The notes under the pieces are model-generated. The model was not told the DNA's origin and made no database searches. It saw nothing but the letters and a program-made list of their open reading frames with translations. DNA of 64,000 nt, taken from Ptiloglossa arizonensis (taxonomy: Eukaryota > Arthropoda > Insecta > Hymenoptera > Colletidae). The stretch covers positions 1 through 64,000 of the forward strand of contig NW_027479726.1 of the NCBI RefSeq assembly GCF_051014685.1, given 5' to 3'. Below are positions 1 to 12,651 of this stretch, piece by piece (positions within the stretch are counted from its first letter, which is position 1; each line of letters begins with the position of its first letter). A program made the translations under genes and the position numbers.

Positions 1-177
1 AAACTCGCCCGATTACAACGGTATGTGTATTTCTTCCCTAGGCCATTCTTTTTAACCGTTTGGAGCAGCAGAATTGCGAAAAATTGTTTGCCTTTTCAAC
101 CATTTCTTGGCTTCAAACTCCCACATCTCGCGAACGGATTGACCTAACACAAAAATTCCTGTTGCGTCTGAAAGTAG
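1..177 (+). repeat. First complete monomer (reference phase)
   Basis: This 177-bp copy sets the phase used throughout. It carries the rarer allele CATTCTTTTTAACCG at 45-59 in place of CATTCTGGTTAAGCG, the TTGTTTGCC allele after the A-tract, and CACATCTCGCG in place of CATATCTCGCG. The next monomer starts at 178 and the third at 355. The same combination of alleles opens the long blocks at 6903, 10090, 20005 and 30098, which makes it a good marker of higher-order phase. Confidence 0.95.
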
Positions 178-3100
178 AAACTCGCCCGATTACAAAGGTA
201 TGTGTATTTTTTCCCTAGCCCATCCTGGTTAAGCGCTTGGAGCAGCAGAATTGCGAAAAATTTGTTGTCTTCTCAACCATTTCTTAGCTTCAAACTCCCA
301 TATCTCACGAACGGATTGACCAAACCCAAAAATTCTTTCTGCGCCTGAAAGTAGAAACTCGCCCGATTACAAAGGTATACGTATTTTTTCCCTAGGCCAT
401 TCTGGTTAAGCGTTTGGAGCAGCAGAATTGCGAAAAATTTGTTGTCTTCTTAACCATTTCTTGGCTTCAAACTCCCATATCTCCCGAACGGATTGACCTA
501 ACCCAAAAATTCCTATTGTAACTGAAAGTAGAAACTCGCGTGATTACAACGGTATGTGTATTTTTTCCCTAGGCCATTCTGGTTAAGCGTTTGGAGCAGC
601 AGAATTGCGAAAAATTGTTTGCCTTCTCAACCATTTCTTGGCTTCAAACTCCCACATCTCGCGAACGGATTGACCTAACACAAAAATTCCTGTTGCGTCT
701 GAAAGTAGAAACTCGCCCGATTACAAAGGTATGTGTATTTTTTCCCTAGCCCCTTCCTTGTTAAGCGTTTGGAGCAGCAGAATTGCGAAAAATTTGTTGT
801 CTTCTCAACCATTTCTTAGCTTCAAACTCCCATATCTCACGAACGGATTGACCTAACCCAAAAATTCCTATTGTAACTGAAAGTAGAAACTCGTCCGATT
901 ACAACGGTATGGGTATTTTTTCCCTAGGCCATTCTGGTTAAGCGTTTGGAGCAGCAGAATTGCGAAAAATTTGTTGTCTTCTCAACCATTTCTTGGCTTC
1001 AAACTCCCATATCTCGCGAACGGATTGACCTAACCCAAAAATTCATATTGCATCTGAAAGTAGAAACTCGCCCGATTACAACGGTATGTGTATTTTTTCC
1101 CTAGGCCATTCTGGTTAAGCGTTTGGAGCAGCAGAATTGCGAAAAATTTGTTGTCTCCTCAACCATTTCTTGGCTTCAAACTCCCATATCTCGCGAACGG
1201 ATTGACCAAACCCAAAAATTCTTTCTGCGTCTGAAAGTAGAATCTCGCCCGATTACAAAGGTATACGTATTTTTTCCCTAGGCCGTTCTGGTTAAGCGTT
1301 TGGAGCAGCTGAATTGTGAAAAATTGTTTGCCTTCTCAACCATTTCTTGGTTTCAAACTCCCATATCTCGCGAACGGATTGACCTAACCCAAAAATACCT
1401 ATTGCATCTGAAAGTAGAAACTCGCCCGATTACAACGGTATGTGTATTTTTTCCCTAGGCCATTCTGGTTAAGCGTTTGGAGCAGCAGAATTGCGAAAAA
1501 TTTGTTGTTTTGTCAACCATTTCTTATTTTCAAACTCCCTCATCTCGCGAACGGATTGACCTAACGCAAAATTTCCTATTACATCTGAAAGTAGAAACTC
1601 GCCCGATTACAACGGTATGTGTATTTTTTCCCTAGGCCATTCTGGTTAAGCGTTTGGAGCAGCAGAATTGCGAAAAATTTTTTGCCTTCTCAACCATTTC
1701 TTGGCTTCAAACTCCCACATCTCGCGAACGGATTGACCTAACCCAAAAATTTCTGTTGCGTCTGAAAGTAGAAACTCGCCCGATTACAAAGGTATGTGTA
1801 TTTTTTCCCTAGCCCATTCTGGTTAAGCGTTTGGAGCAGCAGAATTGCGAAAAATTTGTTGTCTTCTCAACCATTTCTTAGCTTCAAAGTCCCATATCTC
1901 GCGAACGGATTGACCAAACCCAAAAATTCTTTCTGCGTCTGAAAGTAGAATCTCGCCCGATTACAAAGGTATACGTATTTTTTCCCTAGGCCGTTCTGGT
2001 TAAGCGTTTGGAGCAGCTGAATTGTGAAAAATTGTTTGCCTTCTCAACCATTTCTTGGTTTCAAACTCCCATATCTCGCGAACGGATTGACCTAACCCAA
2101 AAATACCTATTGCATCTGAAAGTAGAAACTCGTTCGATTACAACGGTATGTGTATTATTTCCCTAGGCCATTCTGGTTAATCGTTTGAAGCAGCAGAAGT
2201 GCGAAAAATTTGTTGTCTTCTAAACAATTTCTTAGCTTCAAACTCCCATATCTCGCGAACGGATTGACCTAACTCAAAAATTCCTATTGTAACTGAAAGT
2301 AGAAACTCGTCCGATTACAACGGTATGGGTATTTTTTCCCTAGGCCATTCTGGTTAAGCGTTTGGTGCAGCAGAATTGCGAAAAATTTTTTGCCTTCTCA
2401 ACCATTTCTTGGCTTCAAACTCCTACATCTCGCGAACGGATTGACCTAACACAAAAATTCCTGTTGCGTCTGAAAGTAGAAACTCGCCCGATTACAAAGG
2501 TATGTGTATTTTTTCCCTAGCCCATTCTGGTTAAGCGTTTGGAGCAGCAGAATTGCGAAAAATTTGTTGTCTTCTCAACCATTTCTTAGCTTCAAAGTCA
2601 TATATCTCGCGAACGGATTGACCAAACCCAAAAATTCTTTCTGCGTCTGAAAGAAGAAACTCGCCCGATTACAAAGGTATACGTATTTTTTCCCTAGGCC
2701 ATTCTGGTTAAGCGTTTGCAGCAGCAGAATTGCGAAAAATTTTTTCTCTTCTCAACCATTTCTTAGCTTCAAACTCCCATATTTCGCGAACGGATTGACC
2801 TAACCCAAAAATTCCTATTGCACTTGAAGGTAGAAACTCGCCCGATTACAACGGTACGTGTATTTTTACCCTAGGCCATTCTGGTTAAGCGATTGGAGCA
2901 GCAGAATTGCGAAAAATTTGATGTCTTGTCAACCATTTCTTAGCTTCAAACTCCCATATCTCGCGAACGGATTGACCTAACCCAAATATTCCTATTGCAT
3001 CTGAAAGTAGAAACTCGCCCGATTACAACGGTATGTGTATTTTTTCCCTAGGCCATTCTGGTTAAGCGTTTGGAGCAGCAGAATTGTGAAAAACTGTTTG

Positions 3101-5672
3101 CTTTCTCAACCATTTCTTGGATTCAAACTCCCATATCTCGCGAACGGATTGACCTAACCCAAAAATACCCATTGCATCTGAAAGTAGAAACTCGCCCGAT
3201 TACAACGGTATGTGTATTTTTTCCCTAGGCCATTCTGGTTAATCGTTTGAAGCAGCAGAAGTGCGAAAAATTTGTTGTCTTCTCAACCATTTCTTAGCTT
3301 CAAACTCCCATATCTCGCGAACGGATTGACCTAACCCAAAAATTCCGATTGCATCTGAAAGTAGAAACTCGCCCGATTACAACGGTATGTGTATTTTTTC
3401 TCTAGACCATTCCGGTTAAACGCTTGGAGCAGCAGAATTGCGAAAAATTTTTTGCCTTCTCAACCATTTCTTGGCTTCAAACTCCCATGTCTCGCGAACG
3501 GATTGACCTAACCCAAAAATTCCTATTGCACTTGAAAGTAGAAACTCGCCCGATTACAACGGTACGTGTATTTTTACCCTAGGCCATTCTGGTTAAGCGA
3601 TTGGAGCAGCAGAAGTGCGAAAAATTTGTTGTCTTGTCAACCATTTCTTAGCTTCAAACTCCCATATCTCGCGAACGGATTGACCTAACCCAAAAATTCC
3701 TATTGCATCTGAAAGTAGAAACTCGCCCGATTACAACGGTATGTGTATTTTTTCCCTAGGCCATTCTGGTTAAGCGTTTGGAGCAGCAGAATTGTGAAAA
3801 ACTGTTTGCTTTCTCAACCATTTCTTGGCTTCAAACACCCATATCTCGCGAACGGATTGACCTAACCCAAAAATACCTATTGCATCTGAAAGTAGAAACT
3901 CGCCCGATTACAACGGTATGTGTATTTTTTCCCTAGGCCATTCTGGTTAATCGTTTGAAGCAGCAGAAGTGCGAAAAATTTGTTGTCTTCTCAACCATTT
4001 CTTAGCTTCAAACTCCCATATCTCGCGAACGGATTGACCTAACCCAAAAATTCCGATTGTATCTGAAAGTAGAAACTCGCCCGATTACAACGGTATGTGT
4101 ATTTTTTCTCTGGACCATTCCGGTTAAACGCTTGGAGCAGCAGAATTGCGAAAAATTTTTTGCCTTCTCAACCATTTCTTGGCTTCAAACTCCCATGTCT
4201 CGCGAACGGATTGACCTAACCCAAAAATTCCTGTTGCGTCTGAAATTAGAAACTCGCCCGATTACAACGGTATGTGTATTTTTTCCCTAGCCCATTCTGG
4301 TTAAGCGTTTGGAGCACCAGAATTGCGAAAAATTTGTTGTCTTCTCAACCATTTCTTAGCTTCAAAGTCACATATCTCGCGAACGGATTGACCAAACCCA
4401 AAAATTCCGTCTGCGTCTGAAAGTAGAAACTCGCCCGATTACAACGGTATGTGTATTTTTTCCCTAGCCCATTCTGGTTAAGCGTTTGGAGCAGCAGAAT
4501 AGCGAAAAATTTGTTGTCATCTCAAACATTTCTTAGCTTCAAAGTCACATATCTCGCGAACGGATTGACCAAACCCAAAAATTCCGTCTGCGTCTGAAAG
4601 TAGAAACTCGCCCGATTACAACGGTATGTGTATTTTTTCCCTAGGCCATTCTGATTAAGCGTTTGGAGCAGCAGAATTGCGAAAAATTTTTTGCCTTCTC
4701 AACCATTTCTTGGCTTCAAACTCCCATATCTCGCGAACGGATTGACCTAACCCAAAAATTCCTGTAGCATCTGAAAGTAGAATCCCACACGATTACATCG
4801 GTATACGTATTTTTTCCCTAGGCCATTCTGGTTAAGCGTTTGCAGCAGCAGAATTGCGAAAAATTTTTTCTCTTCTCAACCATTTCTTAGCTTCAAATTC
4901 CCATATTTCGCGAACGGATTGACCTAACCCAAAAATTCCTATTGCACTTGAAAGTAGAAACTCGCCCGATTACAACGGTACGTGCGTTTTTACCCTATGC
5001 CATTCTGGTTAAGCGATTGGAGCAGCAGAAATGCGAAAAATTTGTTGTCTTGTCAACCATTTCTTAGCTTCAAAGTCCCATATCTCGCGAACGGATTGAC
5101 CTAACTCAAAAGTTCCTATTGCATCTGAAAGTAGAAACTCGCCCGATTAAAACGGTATGTGTATTTTTTCCCTAGGCCATTCTGGTTAATCGTTTGAAGC
5201 AGCAGAAGTGCGAAAAATTTGTTGTCTTCTCAACCATTTCTTAGCTTCAAACTCCCATATCTCGCGAACGGATTGACCTAACCCAAAAATTCCTATTGCA
5301 TCTGAAATTAGAAACTCGCCCGATTACAACGCTATGTGTATTTTTTCTCTAGACCATTCCGGTTAAACGCTTGGAGCAGCAGAATTGCGAAAAATTTTTT
5401 GCCTTCTCAACCATTTCTTGGCTTCAAACTCCCATATCTCGCGAACGGATTGACCTAACCCAAAAATTCCTGTTGCGTTGAAATTAGAAACTCGCCCGAT
5501 TACAACGGTATGTGTATTTTTTCCCTAGCCCATTCTGGTTAAGCGTTTGGAGCACCAGAATTGCGAAAAATTTGTTGTCTTCTCAACCATTTCTTAGCTT
5601 CAAAGTCACATATCTCGCGAACGGATTGACCAAACCCAAAAATTCCGTCTGCGTCTGAAAGTAGGAACTCGC
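1..5672 (+). repeat. Left partial copy of the ~10-kb higher-order block
   Basis: About 32 monomers with no unique sequence between them. Bases 1 to about 1205 match 6903-8107, 10090-11294 and 20005-21209 monomer for monomer. From about 1470 the order again follows the block that starts at 20005, for example the CACTTGAAGGTAG allele at 2821 matches 22648, a displacement of 112 monomers plus 3 bp. One extra monomer lies between these two matching stretches relative to the later block. The stretch also has internal near-repeats: about 2860-3420 resembles about 3570-4110. One base is missing at about 5477 (GCGTTG for GCGTCTG). Confidence 0.85.
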
Positions 5673-8600
5673 CCGATTACAACGGTATGTGTATTTTTTC
5701 CCTAGCCCATTCTGGTTAAGCGCTTGGAGCAGCAGAATTGCGAAAAATTTGTTGTCTTCTCAACCATTTCTTAGCTTCAAAGTCACATATCTCGCGAACG
5801 GATTGACCAAACCCAAAAATTCCGTCTGCGTCTGAAAGTAGGAACTCGCCCGATTACAACGGTATGTGTATTTTTTCCCTAGGCCATTCTGGTTAAGCGT
5901 TTGGAGCAGCAGAAGTGCGAAAGATTTGTTGTTTTCTCAACCATTTCTTAGCTTCAAACTCCCATATCTCGCGAACGGATTGACCTAACCCAAAAATTCC
6001 TATTGCATCTGAAAGTAGAAACTCGCCCGATTACAACGGTATGTGTATTTTTTCTCCAGACCATTCCGGTGCAACGCTTGGAGCAGCAGAATTGCGAAAA
6101 ATTTTTTGCCTTCTCAACCATTTCTTGGCTTCGAACTCCAATATCTCGCGAACGGATTGACCTAACCCAAAAATTCCTGTTGCGTCTGAAAGTAGAAACT
6201 CGCCCGATTACAACGGTATGTGTATTTGTTCCCTAGCCCATTCTTTTTAACCGTTTGGAGCAGCAGAATTGCGAAAAATTTTTTGCCTTCTCAACCATTT
6301 CTTGGCTTCAAACTCCCATATCTCGCGAACGGATTGACCAAACCCAAAAATTCCGTCTGCGTCTGATAGTAGAAACTCGCCCGATTACAACGGTATGTGT
6401 ATTTCTTTCCTAGGCCATTCTTTTTAACCGCTTGGAGCAGCAGAATTGCGAAAAATTGTTTGCCTTCTCAACCATTTCTTGGCTTCAAACTCCCACATCT
6501 CGCGAACGGATTGACCTAACACAAAAATTCCTGTTGCGTCTGAAAGTAGAAACTCGCCCGATTACAACGGTATGTGTATTTTTTCTCCAGACCATTCCGG
6601 TTAAACGCTTGGAGCAGCAGAATTGCGAAAAATTTTTTGCCTTCTCAACCATTTCTTGGCTTCGAACTCCAATATCTCGCGAACGGATTGACCTAACCCA
6701 AAAATTCCTGTTGCGTCTGAAAGTAGAAACTCGCCCGATTACAACGGTATGTGTATTTGTTCCCTTGCCCATTCTTTTTAACCGTTTGGAGCAGCAGAAT
6801 TGCGAAAATTTTTTGCCTTCTCAACCATTTCTTGGCTTCAAACTCCCATATCTCGCGAACGGATTGACCAAACCCAAAAATTCCGTCTGCGTCTGAAAGT
6901 AGAAACTCGCCCGATTACAACGGTATGTGTATTTCTTCCCTAGGCCATTCTTTTTAACCGTTTGGAGCAGCAGAATTGCGAAAAATTGTTTGCCTTTTCA
7001 ACCATTTCTTGGCTTCAAACTCCCACATCTCGCGAACGGATTGACCTAACACAAAAATTCCTGTTGCGTCTGAAAGTAGAAACTCGCCCGATTACAAAGG
7101 TATGTGTATTTTTTCCCTAGCCCATCCTGGTTAAGCGCTTGGAGCAGCAGAATTGCGAAAAATTTGTTGTCTTCTCAACCATTTCTTAGCTTCAAACTCC
7201 CATATCTCACGAACGGATTGACCAAACCCAAAAATTCTTTCTGCGCCTGAAAGTAGAAACTCGCCCGATTACAAAGGTATACGTATTTTTTCCCTAGGCC
7301 ATTCTGGTTAAGCGTTTGGAGCAGCAGAATTGCGAAAAATTTGTTGTCTTCTTAACCATTTCTTGGCTTCAAACTCCCATATCTCCCGAACGGATTGACC
7401 TAACCCAAAAATTCCTATTGTAACTGAAAGTAGAAACTCGCGTGATTACAACGGTATGTGTATTTTTTCCCTAGGCCATTCTGGTTAAGCGTTTGGAGCA
7501 GCAGAATTGCGAAAAATTGTTTGCCTTCTCAACCATTTCTTGGCTTCAAACTCCCACATCTCGCGAACGGATTGACCTAACACAAAAATTCCTGTTGCGT
7601 CTGAAAGTAGAAACTCGCCCGATTACAAAGGTATGTGTATTTTTTCCCTAGCCCCTTCCTTGTTAAGCGTTTGGAGCAGCAGAATTGCGAAAAATTTGTT
7701 GTCTTCTCAACCATTTCTTAGCTTCAAACTCCCATATCTCACGAACGGATTGACCTAACCCAAAAATTCCTATTGTAACTGAAAGTAGAAACTCGTCCGA
7801 TTACAACGGTATGGGTATTTTTTCCCTAGGCCATTCTGGTTAAGCGTTTGGAGCAGCAGAATTGCGAAAAATTTGTTGTCTTCTCAACCATTTCTTGGCT
7901 TCAAACTCCCATATCTCGCGAACGGATTGACCTAACCCAAAAATTCATATTGCATCTGAAAGTAGAAACTCGCCCGATTACAACGGTATGTGTATTTTTT
8001 CCCTAGGCCATTCTGGTTAAGCGTTTGGAGCAGCAGAATTGCGAAAAATTTGTTGTCTCCTCAACCATTTCTTGGCTTCAAACTCCCATATCTCGCGAAC
8101 GGATTGACCTAACCCAAAAATTCATATTGCATCTGAAAGTAGAAACTCGCCCGATTACAACGGTATGTGTATTTTTTCCCTAGGCCATTCTGGTTAAGCG
8201 TTTGGAGCAGCAGAATTGCGAAAAATTTTTTGCCTTCTCAACCATTTCTTGGCTTCAAACTCCCACATCTCGCGAACGGATTGACCTAACCCAAAAATTT
8301 CTGTTGCGTCTGAAAGTAGAAACTCGCCCGATTACAAAGGTATGTGTATTTTTTCCCTACCCCATTCTGGTTAAGCGTTTGGAGCAGCAGAATTGCGAAA
8401 AATTTGTTGTCTTCTCAACCATTTCTTAGCTTCAAAGTCCCATATCTCGCGAACGGATTGACCAAACCCAAAAATTCTTTCTGCGTCTGAAAGTAGAATC
8501 TCGCCCGATTACAAAGGTATACGTATTTTTTCCCTAGGCCGTTCTGGTTAAGCGTTTGGAGCAGCTGAATTGTGAAAAATTGTTTGCCTTCTCAACCATT

Positions 8601-8858
8601 TCTTGGTTTCAAACTCCCATATCTCGCGAACGGATTGACCTAACCCAAAAATACCTATTGCATCTGAAAGTAGAAACTCGTTCGATTACAACGGTATGTG
8701 TATTATTTCCCTAGGCCATTCTGGTTAATCGTTTGAAGCAGCAGAAGTGCGAAAAATTTGTTGTCTTCTAAACAATTTCTTAGCTTCAAACTCCCATATC
8801 TCGCGAACGGATTGACCTAACTCAAAAATTCCTATTGTAACTGAAAGTAGAAACTCGT
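5673..8858 (+). repeat. 18-monomer tandem duplication, copy 1
   Basis: This 3,186-bp segment is followed directly by a second copy. Matching starts at the CCGATTACAACGGTATG of 5673, because the base before it differs between copies (CGCCCG here, CGTCCG at 8857). The copies agree in monomer order and in private alleles such as GTAGGAACTC, TCTCCAGACC, CCGGTGCAACGC, CTGATAGTAG and CCCTTGCCC. The one clear length difference I see is a missing A at about 6806 in this copy. The shared extra base CCCCTTCC at 7652-7655 is also in copy 2. Confidence 0.9.
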
Positions 8859-11800
8859 CCGATTACAACGGTATGTGTATTTTTTCCCTAGCCCATTCTG
8901 GTTAAGCGCTTGGAGCAGCAGAATTGCGAAAAATTTGTTGTCTTCTCAACCATTTCTTAGCTTCAAAGTCACATATCTCGCGAACGGATTGACCAAACCC
9001 AAAAATTCCGTCTGCGTCTGAAAGTAGGAACTCGCCCGATTACAACGGTATGTGTATTTTTTCCCTAGGCCATTCTGGTTAAGCGTTTGGAGCAGCAGAA
9101 GTGCGAAAGATTTGTTGTTTTCTCAACCATTTCTTAGCTTCAAACTCCCATATCTCGCGAACGGATTGACCTAACCCAAAAATTCCTATTGCATCTGAAA
9201 GTAGAAACTCGCCCGATTACAACGGTATGTGTATTTTTTCTCCAGACCATTCCGGTGCAACGCTTGGAGCAGCAGAATTGCGAAAAATTTTTTGCCTTCT
9301 CAACCATTTCTTGGCTTCGAACTCCAATATCTCGCGAACGGATTGACCTAACCCAAAAATTCCTGTTGCGTCTGAAAGTAGAAACTCGCCCGATTACAAC
9401 GGTATGTGTATTTGTTCCCTAGCCCATTCTTTTTAACCGTTTGGAGCAGCAGAATTGCGAAAAATTTTTTGCCTTCTCAACCATTTCTTGGCTTCAAACT
9501 CCCATATCTCGCGAACGGATTGACCAAACCCAAAAATTCCGTCTGCGTCTGATAGTAGAAACTCGCCCGATTACAACGGTATGTGTATTTCTTTCCTAGG
9601 CCATTCTTTTTAACCGCTTGGAGCAGCAGAATTGCGAAAAATTGTTTGCCTTCTCAACCATTTCTTGGCTTCAAACTCCCACATCTCGCGAACGGATTGA
9701 CCTAACACAAAAATTCCTGTTGCGTCTGAAAGTAGAAACTCGCCCGATTACAACGGTATGTGTATTTTTTCTCCAGACCATTCCGGTTAAACGCTTGGAG
9801 CAGCAGAATTGCGAAAAATTTTTTGCCTTCTCAACCATTTCTTGGCTTCGAACTCCAATATCTCGCGAACGGATTGACCTAACCCAAAAATTCCTGTTGC
9901 GTCTGAAAGTAGAAACTCGCCCGATTACAACGGTATGTGTATTTGTTCCCTTGCCCATTCTTTTTAACCGTTTGGAGCAGCAGAATTGCGAAAAATTTTT
10001 TGCCTTCTCAACCATTTCTTGGCTTCAAACTCCCATATCTCGCGAACGGATTGACCAAACCCAAAAATTCCGTCTGCGTCTGAAAGTAGAAACTCGCCCG
10101 ATTACAACGGTATGTGTATTTCTTCCCTAGGCCATTCTTTTTAACCGTTTGGAGCAGCAGAATTGCGAAAAATTGTTTGCCTTTTCAACCATTTCTTGGC
10201 TTCAAACTCCCACATCTCGCGAACGGATTGACCTAACACAAAAATTCCTGTTGCGTCTGAAAGTAGAAACTCGCCCGATTACAAAGGTATGTGTATTTTT
10301 TCCCTAGCCCATCCTGGTTAAGCGCTTGGAGCAGCAGAATTGCGAAAAATTTGTTGTCTTCTCAACCATTTCTTAGCTTCAAACTCCCATATCTCACGAA
10401 CGGATTGACCAAACCCAAAAATTCTTTCTGCGCCTGAAAGTAGAAACTCGCCCGATTACAAAGGTATACGTATTTTTTCCCTAGGCCATTCTGGTTAAGC
10501 GTTTGGAGCAGCAGAATTGCGAAAAATTTGTTGTCTTCTTAACCATTTCTTGGCTTCAAACTCCCATATCTCCCGAACGGATTGACCTAACCCAAAAATT
10601 CCTATTGTAACTGAAAGTAGAAACTCGCGTGATTACAACGGTATGTGTATTTTTTCCCTAGGCCATTCTGGTTAAGCGTTTGGAGCAGCAGAATTGCGAA
10701 AAATTGTTTGCCTTCTCAACCATTTCTTGGCTTCAAACTCCCACATCTCGCGAACGGATTGACCTAACACAAAAATTCCTGTTGCGTCTGAAAGTAGAAA
10801 CTCGCCCGATTACAAAGGTATGTGTATTTTTTCCCTAGCCCCTTCCTTGTTAAGCGTTTGGAGCAGCAGAATTGCGAAAAATTTGTTGTCTTCTCAACCA
10901 TTTCTTAGCTTCAAACTCCCATATCTCACGAACGGATTGACCTAACCCAAAAATTCCTATTGTAACTGAAAGTAGAAACTCGTCCGATTACAACGGTATG
11001 GGTATTTTTTCCCTAGGCCATTCTGGTTAAGCGTTTGGAGCAGCAGAATTGCGAAAAATTTGTTGTCTTCTCAACCATTTCTTGGCTTCAAACTCCCATA
11101 TCTCGCGAACGGATTGACCTAACCCAAAAATTCATATTGCATCTGAAAGTAGAAACTCGCCCGATTACAACGGTATGTGTATTTTTTCCCTAGGCCATTC
11201 TGGTTAAGCGTTTGGAGCAGCAGAATTGCGAAAAATTTGTTGTCTCCTCAACCATTTCTTGGCTTCAAACTCCCATATCTCGCGAACGGATTGACCTAAC
11301 CCAAAAATTCATATTGCATCTGAAAGTAGAAACTCGCCCGATTACAACGGTATGTGTATTTTTTCCCTAGGCCATTCTGGTTAAGCGTTTGGAGCAGCAG
11401 AATTGCGAAAAATTTTTTGCCTTCTCAACCATTTCTTGGCTTCAAACTCCCACATCTCGCGAACGGATTGACCTAACCCAAAAATTTCTGTTGCGTCTGA
11501 AAGTAGAAACTCGCCCGATTACAAAGGTATGTGTATTTTTTCCCTACCCCATTCTGGTTAAGCGTTTGGAGCAGCAGAATTGCGAAAAATTTGTTGTCTT
11601 CTCAACCATTTCTTAGCTTCAAAGTCCCATATCTCGCGAACGGATTGACCAAACCCAAAAATTCTTTCTGCGTCTGAAAGTAGAATCTCGCCCGATTACA
11701 AAGGTATACGTATTTTTTCCCTAGGCCGTTCTGGTTAAGCGTTTGGAGCAGCTGAATTGTGAAAAATTGTTTGCCTTCTCAACCATTTCTTGGTTTCAAA

Positions 11801-12045
11801 CTCCCATATCTCGCGAACGGATTGACCTAACCCAAAAATACCTATTGCATCTGAAAGTAGAAACTCGTTCGATTACAACGGTATGTGTATTATTTCCCTA
11901 GGCCATTCTGGTTAATCGTTTGAAGCAGCAGAAGTGCGAAAAATTTGTTGTCTTCTAAACAATTTCTTAGCTTCAAACTCCCATATCTCGCGAACGGATT
12001 GACCTAACTCAAAAATTCCTATTGTAACTGAAAGTAGAAACTCGT
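8859..12045 (+). repeat. 18-monomer tandem duplication, copy 2
   Basis: Second copy of the preceding 18-monomer unit at a displacement of 3,186-3,187 bp; the extra base comes from the A that copy 1 lacks near 6806. After 12045 the sequence reads GGTATGGGTATT, while the corresponding base after copy 1 reads GGTATGTGTATT, so the copies part inside the shared CCGATTACAACGGTATG. Near-identity over more than 3 kb, against clearly different neighbouring monomers within each copy, indicates a recent unequal exchange. Confidence 0.9.
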
Positions 12046-12651
12046 CCGATTACAACGGTATGGGTATTTTTTCCCTAGGCCATTCTGGTTAAGCGTTTGG
12101 TGCAGCAGAATTGCGAAAAATTTTTTGCCTTCTCAACCATTTCTTGGCTTCAAACTCCCACATCTCGCGAACGGATTGACCTAACACAAAAATTCCTGTT
12201 GCGTCTGAAAGTAGAAACTCGCCCGATTACAAAGGTATGTGTATTTTTTCCCTAGCCCATTCTGGTTAAGCGTTTGGAGCAGCAGAATTGCGAAAAATTT
12301 GTTGTCTTCTCAACCATTTCTTAGCTTCAAACTCCCATATCTCGCGAACGGATTGACCTAACCCAAATATTCCTATTGCATCTGAAAGTAGAAACTCGCC
12401 CGATTACAACGGTATGTGTATTTTTTCCCTAGGCCATTCTGGTTAAGCGATTGGAGCAGCAGAAGTGCGAAAAATTTGATGTCTTGTCAACCATTTCTTA
12501 GCTTCAAACTCCCATATCTCGCGAACGGATTGACCTAACCCAAATATTCCTATTGCATCTGAAAGTAGAAACTCGCCCGATTACAACGGTATGTGTATTT
12601 TTTCCCTAGGCCATTCTGGTTAAGCGTTTGGAGCAGCAGAATTGTGAAAAA
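12046..12651 (+). repeat. Linker monomers between two duplications
   Basis: About three and a half monomers. They follow the order of the block at about 22,130-22,930 (GTTTGGTGCAGCAG allele at about 12,100 as at about 22,190), but about two to three monomers present there, including those with AAAGTCATATATC and CACTTGAAGGTAG, are missing here. No gene or unique sequence is present. Confidence 0.75.

Noticed and set aside
126..144. CENP-B box at TCTCGCGAACGG
   Set aside because: TCG and CGG are only four bases apart here, while the CENP-B box has seven between its TTCG and CGGG.
6432..6896. 154-codon plus-strand frame that looks like a repeat protein
   Set aside because: It is the satellite read in the frame that lacks the usual two TAGs. 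It has a 59-residue period equal to the monomer, starts at an arbitrary ATG in GGAGCAGCAG context, ends after a one-base loss near 6806, and has a minus-strand frame over the same bases (6485-6772).
9671..10015. Minus-strand frame of 114 codons, repeated at 19586-19930 and 29679-30023
   Set aside because: Antisense reading of the same monomers. Its recurrence follows the higher-order block copies and is no evidence of selection on a protein.
9618..10130. Longest plus-strand frame (170 codons)
   Set aside because: Same origin as above; it is the duplicated copy of 6432-6896 without the missing base. No start context, domain or flanking gene structure supports coding.
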